A DNA stretch of 64,000 nucleotides, from contig JABYQQ010000027.1 in assembly GCA_022605405.1 (NCBI GenBank), positions 496,001 through 560,000 of the forward strand. Reading direction: 5' to 3'. The position numbers were made by a program, and so were the translations under genes. The notes under the pieces are model-generated. The model did no database searches. It had not been told where the DNA came from and was given only the letters and a program-made list of their open reading frames with translations. Source of the DNA: Earliella scabrosa (Eukaryota > Basidiomycota > Agaricomycetes > Polyporales > Polyporaceae). Below are positions 11,378-22,665 of this stretch, piece by piece; positions within the stretch are counted from its first letter, which is position 1; every line of letters starts with the position of its first letter.

Positions 11378-12385
11378 ATGGAGACATCGGTGGTGCCAGG
11401 GGCCAGTGACGGACCGAGACTGGAGAGGGATGAAGAGTTCTGGTACGACGACGGTACTGTCATCCTTGTCGCTCGCAACATCGAGTCCCGGGTCACGGTC
11501 TACAAGGGCATCCTCGCGAATCATTCCCCCGTCTTCAAGGACATGTTCTCTCTTCCTCAACCATCCGACTCGCTCGTCGACTGTTCCCGTGTGCATCTGG
11601 ATGACTCTCCAGCTGATCTACGGCACGTTCTTCGCACATATATGCCCACACACCACCGAAGGTACATCCTTCCCATACCTTGTCTTCTCTCCCCGATGCT
11701 GAACGTGTCCACTAGCCCTTTTGTCCTCGAACAGCCCTCCTTTGCGACCATCTCCGCTCTGATCAGCATCGGACACAAGTACCAAATGTCAGATCTGGTC
11801 GACCACTGCTTGTCCTATCTCAAGAGTCATTATGCCGACTACAATACTTGGCGGACCCTTACCTCGCACCGCCCCAAAGGCTTCTCTTGCAAGCACGTTA
11901 TCGGTGTCGTCAACCTCGCCCGCCTGACTGGCGAGGATACCCTCCTACCTGCCGCCCTCCTTGCATGCTGCCAGCTCTCCAACCGGATCGTGGACGGCTT
12001 CAAGCGCGAAGACGGCGAGGTCGAGCATCTTTCGCGGGAGGACCTCGGGCGGTGCTTCTCAGCCAACGAGAAGCTGATCTCGACGACCATCACAAATGCA
12101 CTCTGGGCGTTCCGCACAGAGGTCTCGGAGCGGTGTGAGCAGCCACGCGCATGTCAACGCTCACTGCTTTGCGTGCTCGAGCTCGTACAGGAGGACCCGA
12201 AGTATATCAGCTCGCCGGACCCCTTCAAGTGCATCACGTACCTCTTCATGATGCCGTCCATACGTCTATGCCGGGGCTGCTTGCGGATGATGACGGACCG
12301 CGCTGAGAAGAAACAGAAGGAGGCGTGGAACGAGTTGCCGGGCGTTTTTGGCCTCCAGATCACGGATTGGGAGCACCTTGACTGA
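11378..12385 (+). CDS. Long-type BTB/POZ domain protein with in-frame intron
   Basis: This is the close relative of the 7837 gene. The BTB domain shows EEFWYDDGTVILVA, YKGILANHSPVFKDMF and DSPADLRHVLRTYMP; then come ALISIGHKYQM and GVVNLARL, and the tail with CEQPRAC, CRGC and WNELPG. The family intron is present at 11662-11715 with GTACAT and CTAG ends, but it is exactly 54 bases long and has no stop. The unspliced message is therefore also readable (335 residues against 317 spliced). Residue spacing in relatives favours splicing. The start is uncertain: ATG 11378 is the first in frame, but homology (RKHARTD) extends upstream, so the relative's start codon position has been lost here or lies in an upstream exon. 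Confidence 0.82.
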   Translation: METSVVPGASDGPRLERDEEFWYDDGTVILVARNIESRVTVYKGILANHSPVFKDMFSLPQPSDSLVDCSRVHLDDSPADLRHVLRTYMPTHHRRYILPIPCLLSPMLNVSTSPFVLEQPSFATISALISIGHKYQMSDLVDHCLSYLKSHYADYNTWRTLTSHRPKGFSCKHVIGVVNLARLTGEDTLLPAALLACCQLSNRIVDGFKREDGEVEHLSREDLGRCFSANEKLISTTITNALWAFRTEVSERCEQPRACQRSLLCVLELVQEDPKYISSPDPFKCITYLFMMPSIRLCRGCLRMMTDRAEKKQKEAWNELPGVFGLQITDWEHLD

Positions 12386-12408
12386 GGTCAGTCCAGTTGA
12401 GCGTTAAG

Positions 12409-12514
12409 TAGCCCCGCTCAGAATTGGATGCTCCGCGCAAGCGCGCAGAGCCGGAGGACGAGGGAACAACGGCGCTAAACGGTGGATGGTCACGGAGACG
12501 TGACTGGGTGACTG
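12409..12514 (+). repeat. Left terminal inverted repeat (106 bases)
   Basis: Base-for-base reverse complement of 13657-13762, checked by writing out both strands. It starts about 24 bases after the stop of the BTB gene at 12385, so it lies in that gene's 3' flank. Confidence 0.93.
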
Positions 12515-13656
12515 GACTGCGGCGTGCCGGCCGGCGGCGGCGGGTCCAAGCACGTCAACGCCTAACCATTACTTAGCGCAAGCCTGAGAAAGGTTCCGCA
12601 CATCGCGCTCCAGAGTCCAGATGACTTTAAGACCGCAATCCTCTGGGATGCATGCCACAGACAAGTCCATATCGAGCACAACGGTCACACCAGAGGACTC
12701 GGATAGATGGGCGCTTAGTACGCAGCAGCAGCATACGAAGGCTCCGTTGTGGTGATCTCAGAGTCTGTGTTTGATACTAAGTAGATTTCAAACCGCAATC
12801 CGCTCAGAACCATACATCATACAGGGCATAAGGTTGAGGATAGGTCCTTGACAAGCACTGCGTGGAGGGGACGCCTAGAACAATTTCTTCTAGCATCGTC
12901 AAGTGTAGCTACACAAAGCTAGCACAATTCGTGTGCTTGATCTAGAACAGGCCTCCTCTAGGCGCTACAAGTGCAGCTGCGCATCGCTAGCAAAGGCCAA
13001 GATCATACCATCTACGCGTATCATTGTGTAGATTAGTGCAGAACGCCTACGTAATTCTAGCACAACATTGGTGTAGCTAAATTTCTGCCATACAGAACTA
13101 TTGGCAACGCATTCACAATAATTATGCGTCTACATACATGAGCGAGGAATCCATGATGGACTGCCTTCGAGTACCGTTGATGGGGAACAATGATAGAACT
13201 CGTAGAGCGCGGCTGAGCGACAAGAGTTCTGAGAGTCTCTATTCATGGCACCAGGCAGGCTCCTCAAGCCGGAAGGACGTGATTCTGAATCTCTTTGGAA
13301 CTTGGATACCATTAGAGTAGGTTCGGACTGAACGGAAGTAGTATATCCATTGGCTCTAGGGACTATACAGGACTATACATACATGACTGAGTTGTCCAGA
13401 AGTCGTCTGTACAGAAACGGGCGGAGGTAGCAGGACCTAGCAATGTATTGTGACAGACTACCTAGAGGTGATGTCGAGTAGATTCGTCTAGGAGACCTGT
13501 AGGCGTCTACATCATCGCTCGTCTAGATAAGCTACTATAGACCTTGATCTACATCAGTGTAGGTCACCTATCAAATCTAGACAAATTTCGTCTAGCCGTG
13601 TCCTCCACGCAGTGAAGGCCAGGGCGGGCCTCCGGACTGACGCCCACTGGACGGGT

Positions 13657-13762
13657 CAGTCACCCAGTCACGTCTCCGTGACCATCCACCGTTTAGCGCC
13701 GTTGTTCCCTCGTCCTCCGGCTCTGCGCGCTTGCGCGGAGCATCCAATTCTGAGCGGGGCTA
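13657..13762 (-). repeat. Right terminal inverted repeat (106 bases)
   Basis: Identical on the minus strand to 12409-12514. It ends in GAGCGGGGCTA. Confidence 0.93.
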
Positions 13763-14633
13763 GTGATTGGTCGTTGCTCACCCCAGGTACCCGCTTCATA
13801 GTGGTGGGCCCTCCAGTGCGTCGTGGAGCGCCATCAGAGCATGTCAAACTCAGCACTGTTTGTTTCTCGGAGCTCGAGGACCGTCCTGTCGGAGCGAGGG
13901 CTATGCTTGTGATCTCGAGACCTCCGACTCGTTGTGTAAGCCCATACATATGCACTCGGAATGTTCTTCTACAGTCTCGAGTCTGGATTCTGTTTATCAG
14001 CAGAATTCTCCTCCTATCCCCTCGAGGTCGACTACGCGTGACTCGTTTCGGAAACGCGGGGACGGTTGGAAGTGTCGGAACACTGGCACAGGTACTGACC
14101 TTAGTCTCGCGATCTCGCCGTCGGTGGTATGGACCTGGCAACTTCGACAGTTTGTCCGTTGAGGTTATACCATTGTAGCAATCGTGATCGACCCTTATTG
14201 TCAATCGTCAAAGTCCGTCATCCGCACGGACCAGTAACGTGGACGTGGACGTTCGCGAGAAATAGAGAAACAACTTTTCTGAGAGAAGTGACTGTGACTG
14301 ACGCGTTATGTCACGCGTTAATCACACGCTGAGTGGTGCGATTGAACATGACGCACCCGGCACAATGTTCTCTTGCGCGATATGTACGCACTATACCCAG
14401 CTTGTGACTCAACACGGGGCAAAATACGCATTCATGCAGGGCACGTAGTCAATCGTAAGACCGATACTTACTCTCGTTCAAAGTGTTTTTCAACTTCACA
14501 TCTAACCTGTATCTGAGTCAGGAACAACGGTTCATTGTTCGCCACCCGCCCACGTGGATCGTGAGATATCGGGAACGTCTACCGCAGCTGAGCTTCACCT
14601 CTAAACCATTGCGACTCTCCTCCTGAAGTCCTC
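13763..14633. other. Intergenic upstream of the chimeric BTB gene
   Basis: Open frames here (for example 13668-14204 minus) have no family similarity and look like chance. The last few hundred bases should contain the promoter of the gene starting at 14634; no core motif stands out. Confidence 0.4.
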
Positions 14634-16002
14634 ATGGATCCCCTCCTCCTGCCAGCGACTCCCGACGCCACCCCCATATCACCCTCGTATAACGGCGATG
14701 CGTACACCGTCATCGTTCGTGAGATGGAATACCGACTCTCACATCGCCAAATTTCCTTCGATAGTCCAAATTACTTCACCAACCACTTCATCTCCGGGTC
14801 CGACTCCGTCGAGTCACAAAACCGTGTCCTCAAGCTCGATCGCAACCCCGCCCTGTTTGCGCTCATTGTCGAGTATCTCAGCGGCTATCCCATCCTGCCT
14901 CTCCAGTCAGATATGCTACCTCGAGACCTAAGTGTCGCCACCGCGCGTCGGTTTCTCTTGGCGGACGCCCAGTTCTACGGCCTCCAAGGCCTCTTAGACA
15001 AGCTTCTCTCTCCGACAGACACGACTGCTAGCGGAGGCTTGGACGCATTGGCCATCGACGATGAGCTCAAGGTGGCACAGACAAACGACTCGGGTCATAA
15101 CGATGTCCTGGTTTCACAACTGCCGAACTCCCCCGAAGCTATACGTGAGATCCTGAGAGTACTCACCCCTGACATGGGCTCACAAAGGTGTCGTGCGCTA
15201 TAACTTTTCCCTCCACCGACACGTTAGACTGACATGTCGTCGGCCTAGCGTCTTTCCATACAACCACCCTGGTTGCTTCGCGATAGCCTCGTGCATCCGG
15301 TTCGGCTACCATTACGGCGCAACAGCCCTCGCTCAGCAATGCATCGCATACCTCTGTCAGTACTTCCCTTCCACCTATGACGAATACGATGCCCTCACGA
15401 GCTTTGTCCCGCCGTTCTTCGAGCCCATCCACGCCATCTCCGTCATCAACCTCGCGCGCCTGACCGGCACCCACTCCCTCCTGCCCGCCGCGATCATCGC
15501 CTGCTCCTACAACCTCTCCAACGCGAACATCTTGGCAGGCGTACACTGGCCCGACGGCACGCACGACGTCCTCACGCCCTCCGACCTGGCGCTCTGCCTC
15601 TCCGCGAAGCTCACCCTCGCGCACGCGAGCCTTCGACGGCTCGCCTTCCGCTGCTATCCCGCAGCGTCGCATACCTGCAAGCGACCGCGCGAGTGCATCG
15701 CTGCGCTACAGATGATGCTGGGCAGCGCGATCCGCACGCCGCTCAAGGCCGCGATACCATACCCGTTCTATCCGTGGAAGCCGGCGCAAACAGACCTATG
15801 GGGCCTGTGTGCGCAGTGTCTGTGTGCGGTGAGAACGCGCGACATCGAGGAGACGAGACGGATTTGGGGCGCGCTTCCTGGCATGCTGGGGCTGGAGCCG
15901 ATCCCTGGTTGGGGGACAGCTCAGCCTAACGGTGGGCAGCAGACCGTCGACGCTGTCAAGGTCGAGAACTCGAGGGGGTCGCTTGACGCGCTCATGTGCT
16001 GA
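14634..16002 (+). CDS. Chimeric BTB protein: short-type BTB joined to long-type tail
   Basis: Exon 1 (14634-15187) and exon 2 (15249-16002) are joined by a 61-base phase-2 intron; the product is 435 residues. The first part is the tetramerisation-like short-type BTB: YTVIVREMEYRLSHRQISFD, SPNYFTNHF, LDRNPALFALIVEYLSGYP, RRFLLADAQFYGL. At about residue 165 the text switches to the end of a long-type BTB (LPNSPEAIREILRVLTPDM), followed by the long-type intron, then CIRFGYHYG, HAISVINLARL and the tail cysteines CKRPREC and CAQC...WGALPG. Thus the long-type N-terminal half (the FWYDDG block) is replaced by the other family's domain. The frame is intact throughout, so a product is likely. Its neighbour at 17426 is a short-type gene and a possible donor. 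What the protein recognises is unknown. Confidence 0.85.
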
Positions 16003-16254
16003 CACGCTCCCAGATTTGCACTCTATGCACGTCTCCCTTATGTAACCACGGCTGAAACTGATACGTACCTATGCGGACTGATAGTCACGTCCAGCGCAGA
16101 GGTTCTGTCAGGCTATACAGCAGCGCTGTACTAGCATCTGATTTTGGTGTATGTTCTTGATCCAGTCACCTGCGACTTGTATGTGCACGCAGGACGACCC
16201 AATATATATCGTGTCTCATATTCGAGTGCTATCCTAGTATCGTACATGGACACT

Positions 16255-17426
16255 TTACGACTCGGGTTCAATCGTGCGAAGTATGGCAGCTAGTGTGCGT
16301 ACGTGCGCACGGATAAGTGTACCCGTATGCTGAGCTTCTCCATGCGTATCCGACTCGTTCGCGGTAGGTGGAGGGAAGTACAAAAGCACTTCGTCCGCCC
16401 AGAACGTGTATGATCGGTGAAGTCGCTTGTACCGAGGATTAGAGGCATGAGCTGTTGTCCATGTTTGGGGTATGAAGGGGCCTGGTTCAATCAGCGGGTA
16501 CCATTCTAACCCGCCAATGCCGACACCGTCACCCGAGGACTGCTGCTGTATCGAGGAAAGCTTGTATGTGATTCCGTTGACAAAAAGTGCACCGTCATCC
16601 ATGACCTGATGCAATCGCAGGTCGACGGTGTGTGTTGTGCTGGCATAGGTGGCTTGTACAGAATCTATCGGGGTGGTACCTGCGCAAAGGGAGGCCGCGG
16701 CGTGAGCTGCGCTGACACCCGAGGACGGGGGATAGGCAAGATCCACGTGTAATGTTCCCTCGCGCGAGTCGGGTTCACGGTTTTGGTTCCGGTGATCTAT
16801 GTTACGAGAGACGACAATGCTAGCTAGAAGACAAGACACCCAGTGAGTCATCATCGACAGTTATCATCACAGGACACAGCTCACCGTAGGCTCATATGCT
16901 CGCCGCGCACAAGCACGGGTAGCCCGGAATCGGCGTCCACGATGGAGGCGTCGTGCCTCTTCTCGACTCCATCAGGGAGGGTGCCGCGGAGGATATCTCG
17001 CAAGTCGACGAATCGATTTGTTATTCCGGCCCAGAACAAATCAAGCTTAGGCATGGTCAAAGACGTGAGGAGAGCCGAAAGCTTCTCAAGCTCGTAGAAC
17101 TCCGCATCCGCAAGTAGAAAGCGATGCGTCTTCTGTAAATCCATCCCGGGTGGGATGGAGCTGACAGTGAGGGGGAGAATGGGATATCCACTGAGGTAGT
17201 CCACGATGATCGCGAAAAGACCCGGGTGGCGGTCAAGACGAAGAAGCCGTTCTTGAGCCTCTGCGAATCCGGAGCTGAAGCATGTCGTGAAGTAGTTGGG
17301 AGAGTCGAAAGATATCTGCGCATGGCTGAGCTGGAAATGTTCGCCTCGCATGATGATGGTGTACACAGCGGAGTCAATCAGACCAGCACCCGCCGGTGGA
17401 GATGATTGGTCAGGGAGAGAAGTCAT
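16255..17426 (-). CDS. Short-type (tetramerisation-like) BTB protein
   Basis: Exon 1 is 17426-16885 and exon 2 is 16819-16255; the 65-base intron gives 368 residues. The N-terminal BTB domain reads YTIIMRGEHFQLSHAQISFD, SPNYFTTCF, LRLDRHPGLFAIIVDYLSGY and HRFLLADAEFYEL. This resembles KCTD-like (K-tetra) BTB domains, whose hallmark is the LDRxP block. The C-terminal half has the block YTFWADEVLLYFP, shared with the gene at 29611, then a leucine-rich helix (LIRAHVRTLAAILRTI). Splicing uses the second of two tandem acceptors (CTAGCTAG); the first would give an immediate stop. ATG 17426 is the first Met before the BTB domain. KCTD proteins often act in cullin-3 ligases; here that is only an analogy. 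Confidence 0.85.
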
Positions 17427-17847
17427 AGCTTGATATACCTGGGACGCAATATAAGATGGCTCTTGCCATGGTTGGAGAAGAAAAGTGAACGATCGATGGG
17501 ACGAGCCTCCCACGTTCGGCCCGGGCCGCGCCATGTCGCGCACTGCCACAATATCACAGGCTGGGCAAACCACACCGTGGCTCCACATGGCGAAGCTGGG
17601 CCGAAGGCCAGCCCAGCGTGGAGGGTCTTGGTATGAATATACACTTCTTACACCAGTAAGTCTTGAGAGATGCTGATACGTGCGCAACCCCAGAGTGCTC
17701 AGCCCAACTTAGTTCGTAGACTCGAAATGATCGCGCGGATTGCTATCGGTACTTGCATCCACAACGTCCCTGGTCATAACACTAGGATCATCCGGTGCCT
17801 AAGTAACCCTCACTACATCGGGAGTTATCCGTCAGCATGTCAACCCA

Positions 17848-19332
17848 TCAGAGCGATGTTGGTATAACACCAGACCGCGCACACCGGACCCAGGTCGTAT
17901 AGGCGATCCGATGCGGCACATACCGCACAGTCCACTCTCCCCGCGTCCTCCGAGTGCACTTGTACAACCTGAGAGGGTGCCACCTGTCCAGCGCATCACC
18001 CCAGCCCATCACAATGGTATCCAACTCAGGTGACATTTTCCCGGCTTCCCGGAGAACGTTCTGCATGACCCTGTTCTGCTTGATAGCCCACAAGGAGGCG
18101 GAGCACCCAATGTCGAAGCACCCGATCGTCCAGACGAGCGTGCGGAGGCGCGGCGGGAAGCTCGCGAACGCAACGTCGTCGTAGTGAAAGTGCTCCCGTG
18201 GCTGTATGAAGGGTTCGTGAGAAATTACCGGCTAAAGGGTTAGAGAGAGAGAGACATGACGCACAAAGAGGAGGAAGTCTGGCCCATCGGCCATGTGCAA
18301 GTACTCGAGGCGCCCGCAGCGTTCCCAGTGATACGACGCGTCGTAGGGGAAGGCCGTGTTGCTCGCGTCGTCCATGAGCCGCTCGAGATACAGGCTGACG
18401 AGCTGGGGACCGAGCAGGTTGACGACGTCGTGCACGACCGACTCCGCCTGTCGGGGACTGATGCTGACAAGAGCCAGGTGCGTCAGGTTGTTGAGTGACC
18501 GCGGGGTGAAGAAATCCCAGATAATCTCGTCACATCGTAATTTGCGGAGGTGCGGAAGGTCGATGGGGTCGTCGCGGAGGGCCTCGCCGCGCGCATGACA
18601 TATTAAGCATGCCTCCAACCCCCACAGCTCCTCGAGCGCGGGATGGTTTCGGAGGAAAGTGCGTACACCTGGATTGGCTTTGTGCAGGGTCAGGGTGACG
18701 TCGTGCATACGCTTCAGCTGCGGAAGCACGAGCCGCTCCGTAAAGACCAGCTCGCTGTCGGGAACCAGATGGCCATCCTCCGAGTATTCGATTTCTTCGA
18801 GCTCTGGAAGTAGTCGCAAAAGACGGGGGAGCTTGTCCCACCAGGTGTAATCTTTCTCCTTCTTGATTGAGACGACAAGTCTCCGCACGGTCCGAGCGCG
18901 ACGGGGGCATGAAGAAAGTGTCCTGATCAAACGCTCAGTTGGTGCAGCCCTGGGGGTGGTGAGCGTGTGGTAGAGCACCGCTTCAGCTTCCAATCGGAGA
19001 GCGGGATAGATGAGTGCAGCGATTACGACAGAACTCTTGTCCTGAGAGTCAAGTTCGTCGAAGATGGCCCGCCAAATTTCGACAGGGAAGACGAGGTCGA
19101 CGACCGCCTGGTTAGCGCAAGTTGACACGAAATACCATAGCGCCTGGTTAGCTCCTGCATCTAGATGATCATGAGCAGCTCTGCTCACCTGCCTGTAATG
19201 CCTTGCAAATAACACTTCCCATACCACATCACAAGCCCGAGATGGTATCCGTACGAGCGATCCGATGAGGTCGCTGGTCTCGTCGTCGCAATGATGGCCA
19301 GGAAAGACTGGTGGGGGGAATCTTGTCGACAT
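17848..19332 (-). CDS. F-box / leucine-rich-repeat-like protein
   Basis: Exon 1 is 19332-18265 and exon 2 is 18201-17848; the 63-base phase-0 intron gives 473 residues. The F-box-like segment is DLVFPVEIWRAIFDELDSQD, with SVVIAALIYPALRLEAEAVLYHTL behind it, a form very common in mushroom genomes. Downstream are irregular leucine-rich strands (LPRLLRLLPELEEIEY, LVLPQLKRMHDVTL, HPALEELWGLEAC, LPHLRKLRCDEI, NLTHLALVSI). F-box proteins bind Skp1 and present substrates to SCF ubiquitin ligases, with the repeats selecting the substrate. The reading frame is open upstream to 19494 but only from TTG; ATG 19332 (MSTRFPPP) is the first real start. A C-terminal exon ending YTTWVRCARSGVIPTSL completes the protein. 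Confidence 0.85.
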
Positions 19333-21113
19333 TGAAGCCTTTTTGTCGACACCGCAGGATTCAGGGATGGCTGTAGTGGGTATGAAGGGATAAACGACGA
19401 AGTGGGTGGTTGGCGTTTGAGACCACACGATGATGCGCGCTCGATTTATACCTGGGCGCTTGACCCATCTGGTCAAAGCGTTTGAACAGGGCAACGTTCG
19501 TATGGTCCTGTTGACGACTTACGCTCATTGACAACACCTTCACCGTAGTACCAAGCACCTTGAGAGCGGAACCTACCCGTTTGAGCTCTCGTCTTCATCG
19601 GCGCACCGAACATGGCAGTGACGGAAGTCCAATGATGTGGCAAGACGTCGCAGAGGTGATCGCGACTCGTGGTGGGACGATTGAAGACGAGGGTGGCGGC
19701 CATGCGTTCGTCGAGCTGGGCGGGCTTCATCATTCGCCATCGAGTACTGTAAGGGCGAATGGAAACTGTTAGTGTGTGCATAATGAGCTCGTTCCTCCAA
19801 CCCATCCCCATCGCGCCGGATCTTGGCGCGCAACCGAAACAAGGAGAGATATCGCCCTTTTCGACCAGGTCAGGGAAGTTGATCACGCCGACCGCATGCT
19901 CGTCCTGAAACGAGAGTGGACAACGGGGAGCGCGGGGTTGAACGTTGAACGGTGAACGGCGAACGTTAACAACGAGGCGGAGTCCCGGCGTGCCCGAGCC
20001 GGTGGTTCCGGGCGCAACGGCCTTGCTCCCGGCGCGCCCGTCGAGCACACTTCTCACTACGTACCCCCCTATCGGTCGCGAGGGCATGGCCCATAGCAGG
20101 ATTGACGGAGAGATATCTTGCCTGTAGACCGGCCGTGCGCGCTCTGGGCCGGGGCGCTCGCTCCGTAGACTGTAGCCGGCATCGCCAGATTCAATGGTCG
20201 CGATGACGCTGCTGAGTTACAGCCCGGTCCGAGCGCGGTTGTGGGGGGTGCGTATGAGGAAGGCTTCGCGCATCGAGGACCCGTCTGGCCGCTCAGATGT
20301 TCGCGGAAGGGAGAGCCCCGATTGCCACGTCGAGTGCGAAGAAGATTAGAACAGAGCGACATTTGTTATGCGTTGTCCGGAGCATGTAAACCTCGATAAA
20401 GCACAGGGCCGCAGGATTGGATGCTTTGAGTGTAAGAGGAGGGGAAGGGGCTACACCTCAAAGTATCGGTTTTGATCTTCCCAGTGTTCTGAAAGACACA
20501 ATCGTACCTCAGTAGGTAACCGTGGGCAAGTAGGACATGTTTTGGACCCATTTGTCATTCCAAGGGCTTAAGAAGCCGGGAGACGACCAGGGAGTGCCTT
20601 GGAGTTATGCAACTCGGAGATATCGCAGATCCACCAAGTTCGCATTGCGGACTTGAGAGTCGAGCCAAGACGGGCCATATCAACTTGTCATCCCGGCAGA
20701 TATCTCGTCGAGAGTGTTCGACCGTAGCATAGAGCAAGGCAGAGAGCAGACGCGAGCACACTGCATCGTACATGTGCCACTGTGACTGAGAGCGGAAGAG
20801 CGCAGATCATGGGCGCTCGAGGATTCGCACGGAGTGTGTCTTCGTACCACCACCATCTGGTCGCGAGGGACTTGCTTCAAGGCCTCAAGGCCTCATCACT
20901 CTCTCATTCCACCTCTGCACCATCTGAAACCCACCCGCGACGCGAGTGCTCAAAAGGTCCGACATTATCCCACCGTCGCGCGTTCACTACATCAAGCCCC
21001 TATTCAAGCGAATTCGCTCGTCGTGGAAGAAATCTCAAGAGTAGCAGGTCGTCAACAACCTCGCTCGAAGTACGCCTCAGAATCACCTCACGATAACTGT
21101 GCGTTTTTTTCCC
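19333..21113. other. Intergenic with decayed family fragments
   Basis: Apart from the short BTB remnant at 19800-19925 I see nothing supported. The open frame 19473-20087 (minus) owes its length to GC-rich composition and only contains that remnant. The region upstream of 21114 should carry that gene's promoter. Confidence 0.45.
19800..19925 (-). pseudogene. Long-type BTB remnant, central segment
   Basis: The minus-strand frame reads PLSFQDEHAVGVINFPDLVE, close to PSFRDEHAIGVVNLARLTE of the gene at 26970, the block after the helical core. Upstream and downstream blocks (HKYQI, tail cysteines) are not found nearby, so only about 40 codons survive. The match is short; chance is unlikely but not excluded. 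Confidence 0.45.
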
Positions 21114-22209
21114 ATGGCAAGTGCAGTCAACACCCCGAACAAACGCGCTCGACACGACTCGTCCGCGACCGCGAGCACGGCAAGCGACGGAGAGTCTGTT
21201 GTGTGGGAGCGTGACGACAAGTTTTGGTACGAGGACGGGTCTGTTGTTCTAATTGCAGGCCGGGTTGGCTTCCGGGTCTATCGCGGTCTCCTCGCAGACT
21301 GTTCTCCAGTTTTCCGCAACATGCTTCCCTCGACCCAGCTGCCGCAGAGCACGGGCACCGGTGGCACCACTGTCCTCTGGGCATGCCCTGAATATCACTT
21401 GTCCGACTCACCTGCGGAGCTGCGAGAGCTGCTGAAAGTCCTTATCCCGAGAGCGGAAGCGAAGTACGCGCCTCCCACTCTCTATCCTCGACGTCGGGTT
21501 GACCTGATATTGCCACGACAGTCTCTTTGAATCGACGCACCCGACATACGAGACCATCTCCGCCTGCGTCCGCCTCGGCCACAAGTACCAGATCGAGCCG
21601 CTCGTCAAGCAGTCGCTCGCCTACCTTTCCCGCTTCTACCCCAGCGACTTCGACGCCCTCCTCCAGGGCGGCCAGTGCTGCCCGCCGCGCTTCACGTTCT
21701 CGCACGCGATCGGCGTCGTCAACCTCGCACGCCTCACCGGCACGTCCGCACTCCTGCCCACCGCGCTCGCGCTCTGCTGCACGCTCAAGGCACACCAGCT
21801 CGTCGACGGCTTCCAGCACGCGGACGGCGCGCGCGAGACACTCGCCCCGACAGACCTCGCGCTCTGCATCCAGGCGCACCGCGCCCTCGTCCGCGAGCAC
21901 GTCGCGCTCGTCTTCAAGGTGTTCGCGCCCGAGCGCGCGCGGGGGTGCATCGGCGGCGCGGCGTGCGTAGAGGGGATGCGGAGGCTGCTGGGCGAGCAGG
22001 CGGAGCGCGTGCAGAGCTTCACGACGCCGCTGCCGTACGCGCAGTGGCACGTCGTGTCGGAGTTGCACCGGTCTGCGGTCTGTCCGCCGTGCTTCCTCCT
22101 GCTCAAGAAGCGGGAGGAGGACCTGCGGAGGGATATATGGAACAGGTTGCCGGCTCTTGTCGGCGTCGTCGTCGAGGGGTGGAACCGACAGGCTTCGATG
22201 TCGGCGTGA
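21114..22209 (+). CDS. Long-type BTB/POZ domain protein
   Basis: Exon 1 is 21114-21463 and exon 2 is 21522-22209 (58-base phase-2 intron), giving 345 residues. It starts MASAVNTPNKRARHD, with a basic patch. The BTB domain has DKFWYEDGSVVLIA, FRVYRGLLADCSPVFRNML and HLSDSPAELRELLKVLIP. Exon 2 has CVRLGHKYQIEPL, HAIGVVNLARLTG and the tail CIGGAAC and CPPC, then 15 residues and WNRLPA. Exon 2 is strongly GC-biased, with C or G in nearly every third position. This opens long spurious frames on the other strand (21442-22413) and in another plus frame (21675-22292). Exon 1 is less biased. Confidence 0.86.
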
Positions 22210-22665
22210 ACCTGCCACTGGCAGTCGTGACTCGGCGCTCAGCATCTGAGATGTGGATGACCACCGTATGCAATCGTGTGCCCAATCTTTGACCCACTTA
22301 CTACACTTACCGTACCCACTGATACTCGTGTCCAGCATTCTGATGATGCAGCTGCGCCCAGTGATATGAGCCGGCTCATGCGTACACTCACAGCTCTGCC
22401 CCGGGCCCTGCAACGACGTTCGACTTTTCTATGACATACTACAAGTCGTTTAGGCCGTGTAGAACGTGTCCACGTTAGTCTTCATCCCACAATCATTCGT
22501 GCTCTCTCTACCCACCCTACCGCCTACAAGCCAAGCATACAAGGACTCGCTATCCGGTGAACACATACCAGGTGGTAGGCAACACGTATCTAGGTTCGTC
22601 CATCCGGTGTTTGACTCGTAACTTGTGCCAGAGATGACGCGTACACTAACCAAATGAAACCCATG
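22210..22665. other. Convergent intergenic region
   Basis: This is the 3' flank of the BTB gene ending at 22209 and of the decayed tail ending at 22666. No gene, repeat or recognisable signal was found. Confidence 0.5.

Larger units (their letters stand above)
12409..13762. mobile_element. Non-autonomous DNA transposon with 106-base terminal inverted repeats
   Basis: The first and last 106 bases are exact reverse complements, beginning TAGCCCCGCTCAGAATTGG. The total length is 1354 bases. No reading frame inside resembles a transposase, so movement would depend on an enzyme from elsewhere. A second, imperfect inverted pair lies further in (about 12856-12892 and 13575-13612, both with CACTGCGTGGAGG and TCTAG palindromes), giving a fold-back character. 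Perfect identity of the ends suggests recent insertion or ongoing conversion. A 3-base AGT flanks both ends if the repeat is taken to start at AGCCCC, but this could be chance, so the superfamily is not assigned. Confidence 0.85.

Noticed and set aside
12840..13610. TCTAG-rich palindromes as a separate element
   Set aside because: They lie wholly inside the 106-base inverted-repeat element and pair with each other; better seen as part of it.
14634..15187. Reading the short-type BTB domains as potassium-channel proteins
   Set aside because: They resemble the channel tetramerisation fold (LDRxP block) but no pore or membrane helices follow.
15163..15672. Minus-strand open frame of 169 residues
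   Set aside because: Antisense to exon 2 of the chimeric BTB gene.
19473..20087. Minus-strand frame of 204 residues as a complete gene
   Set aside because: Only about 40 codons match the BTB family; the flanking text is unrelated and has no splice pattern.
21675..22292. Plus-strand open frame of 205 residues, Arg-rich
   Set aside because: Shadow frame of the same BTB exon; Arg and Ala repeats come from the GC-rich codons.
21442..22413. Open frame of 323 residues on the minus strand
   Set aside because: It lies opposite exon 2 of the long-type BTB gene, whose third positions are almost all G or C. The minus frame has no domain and mirrors that bias.
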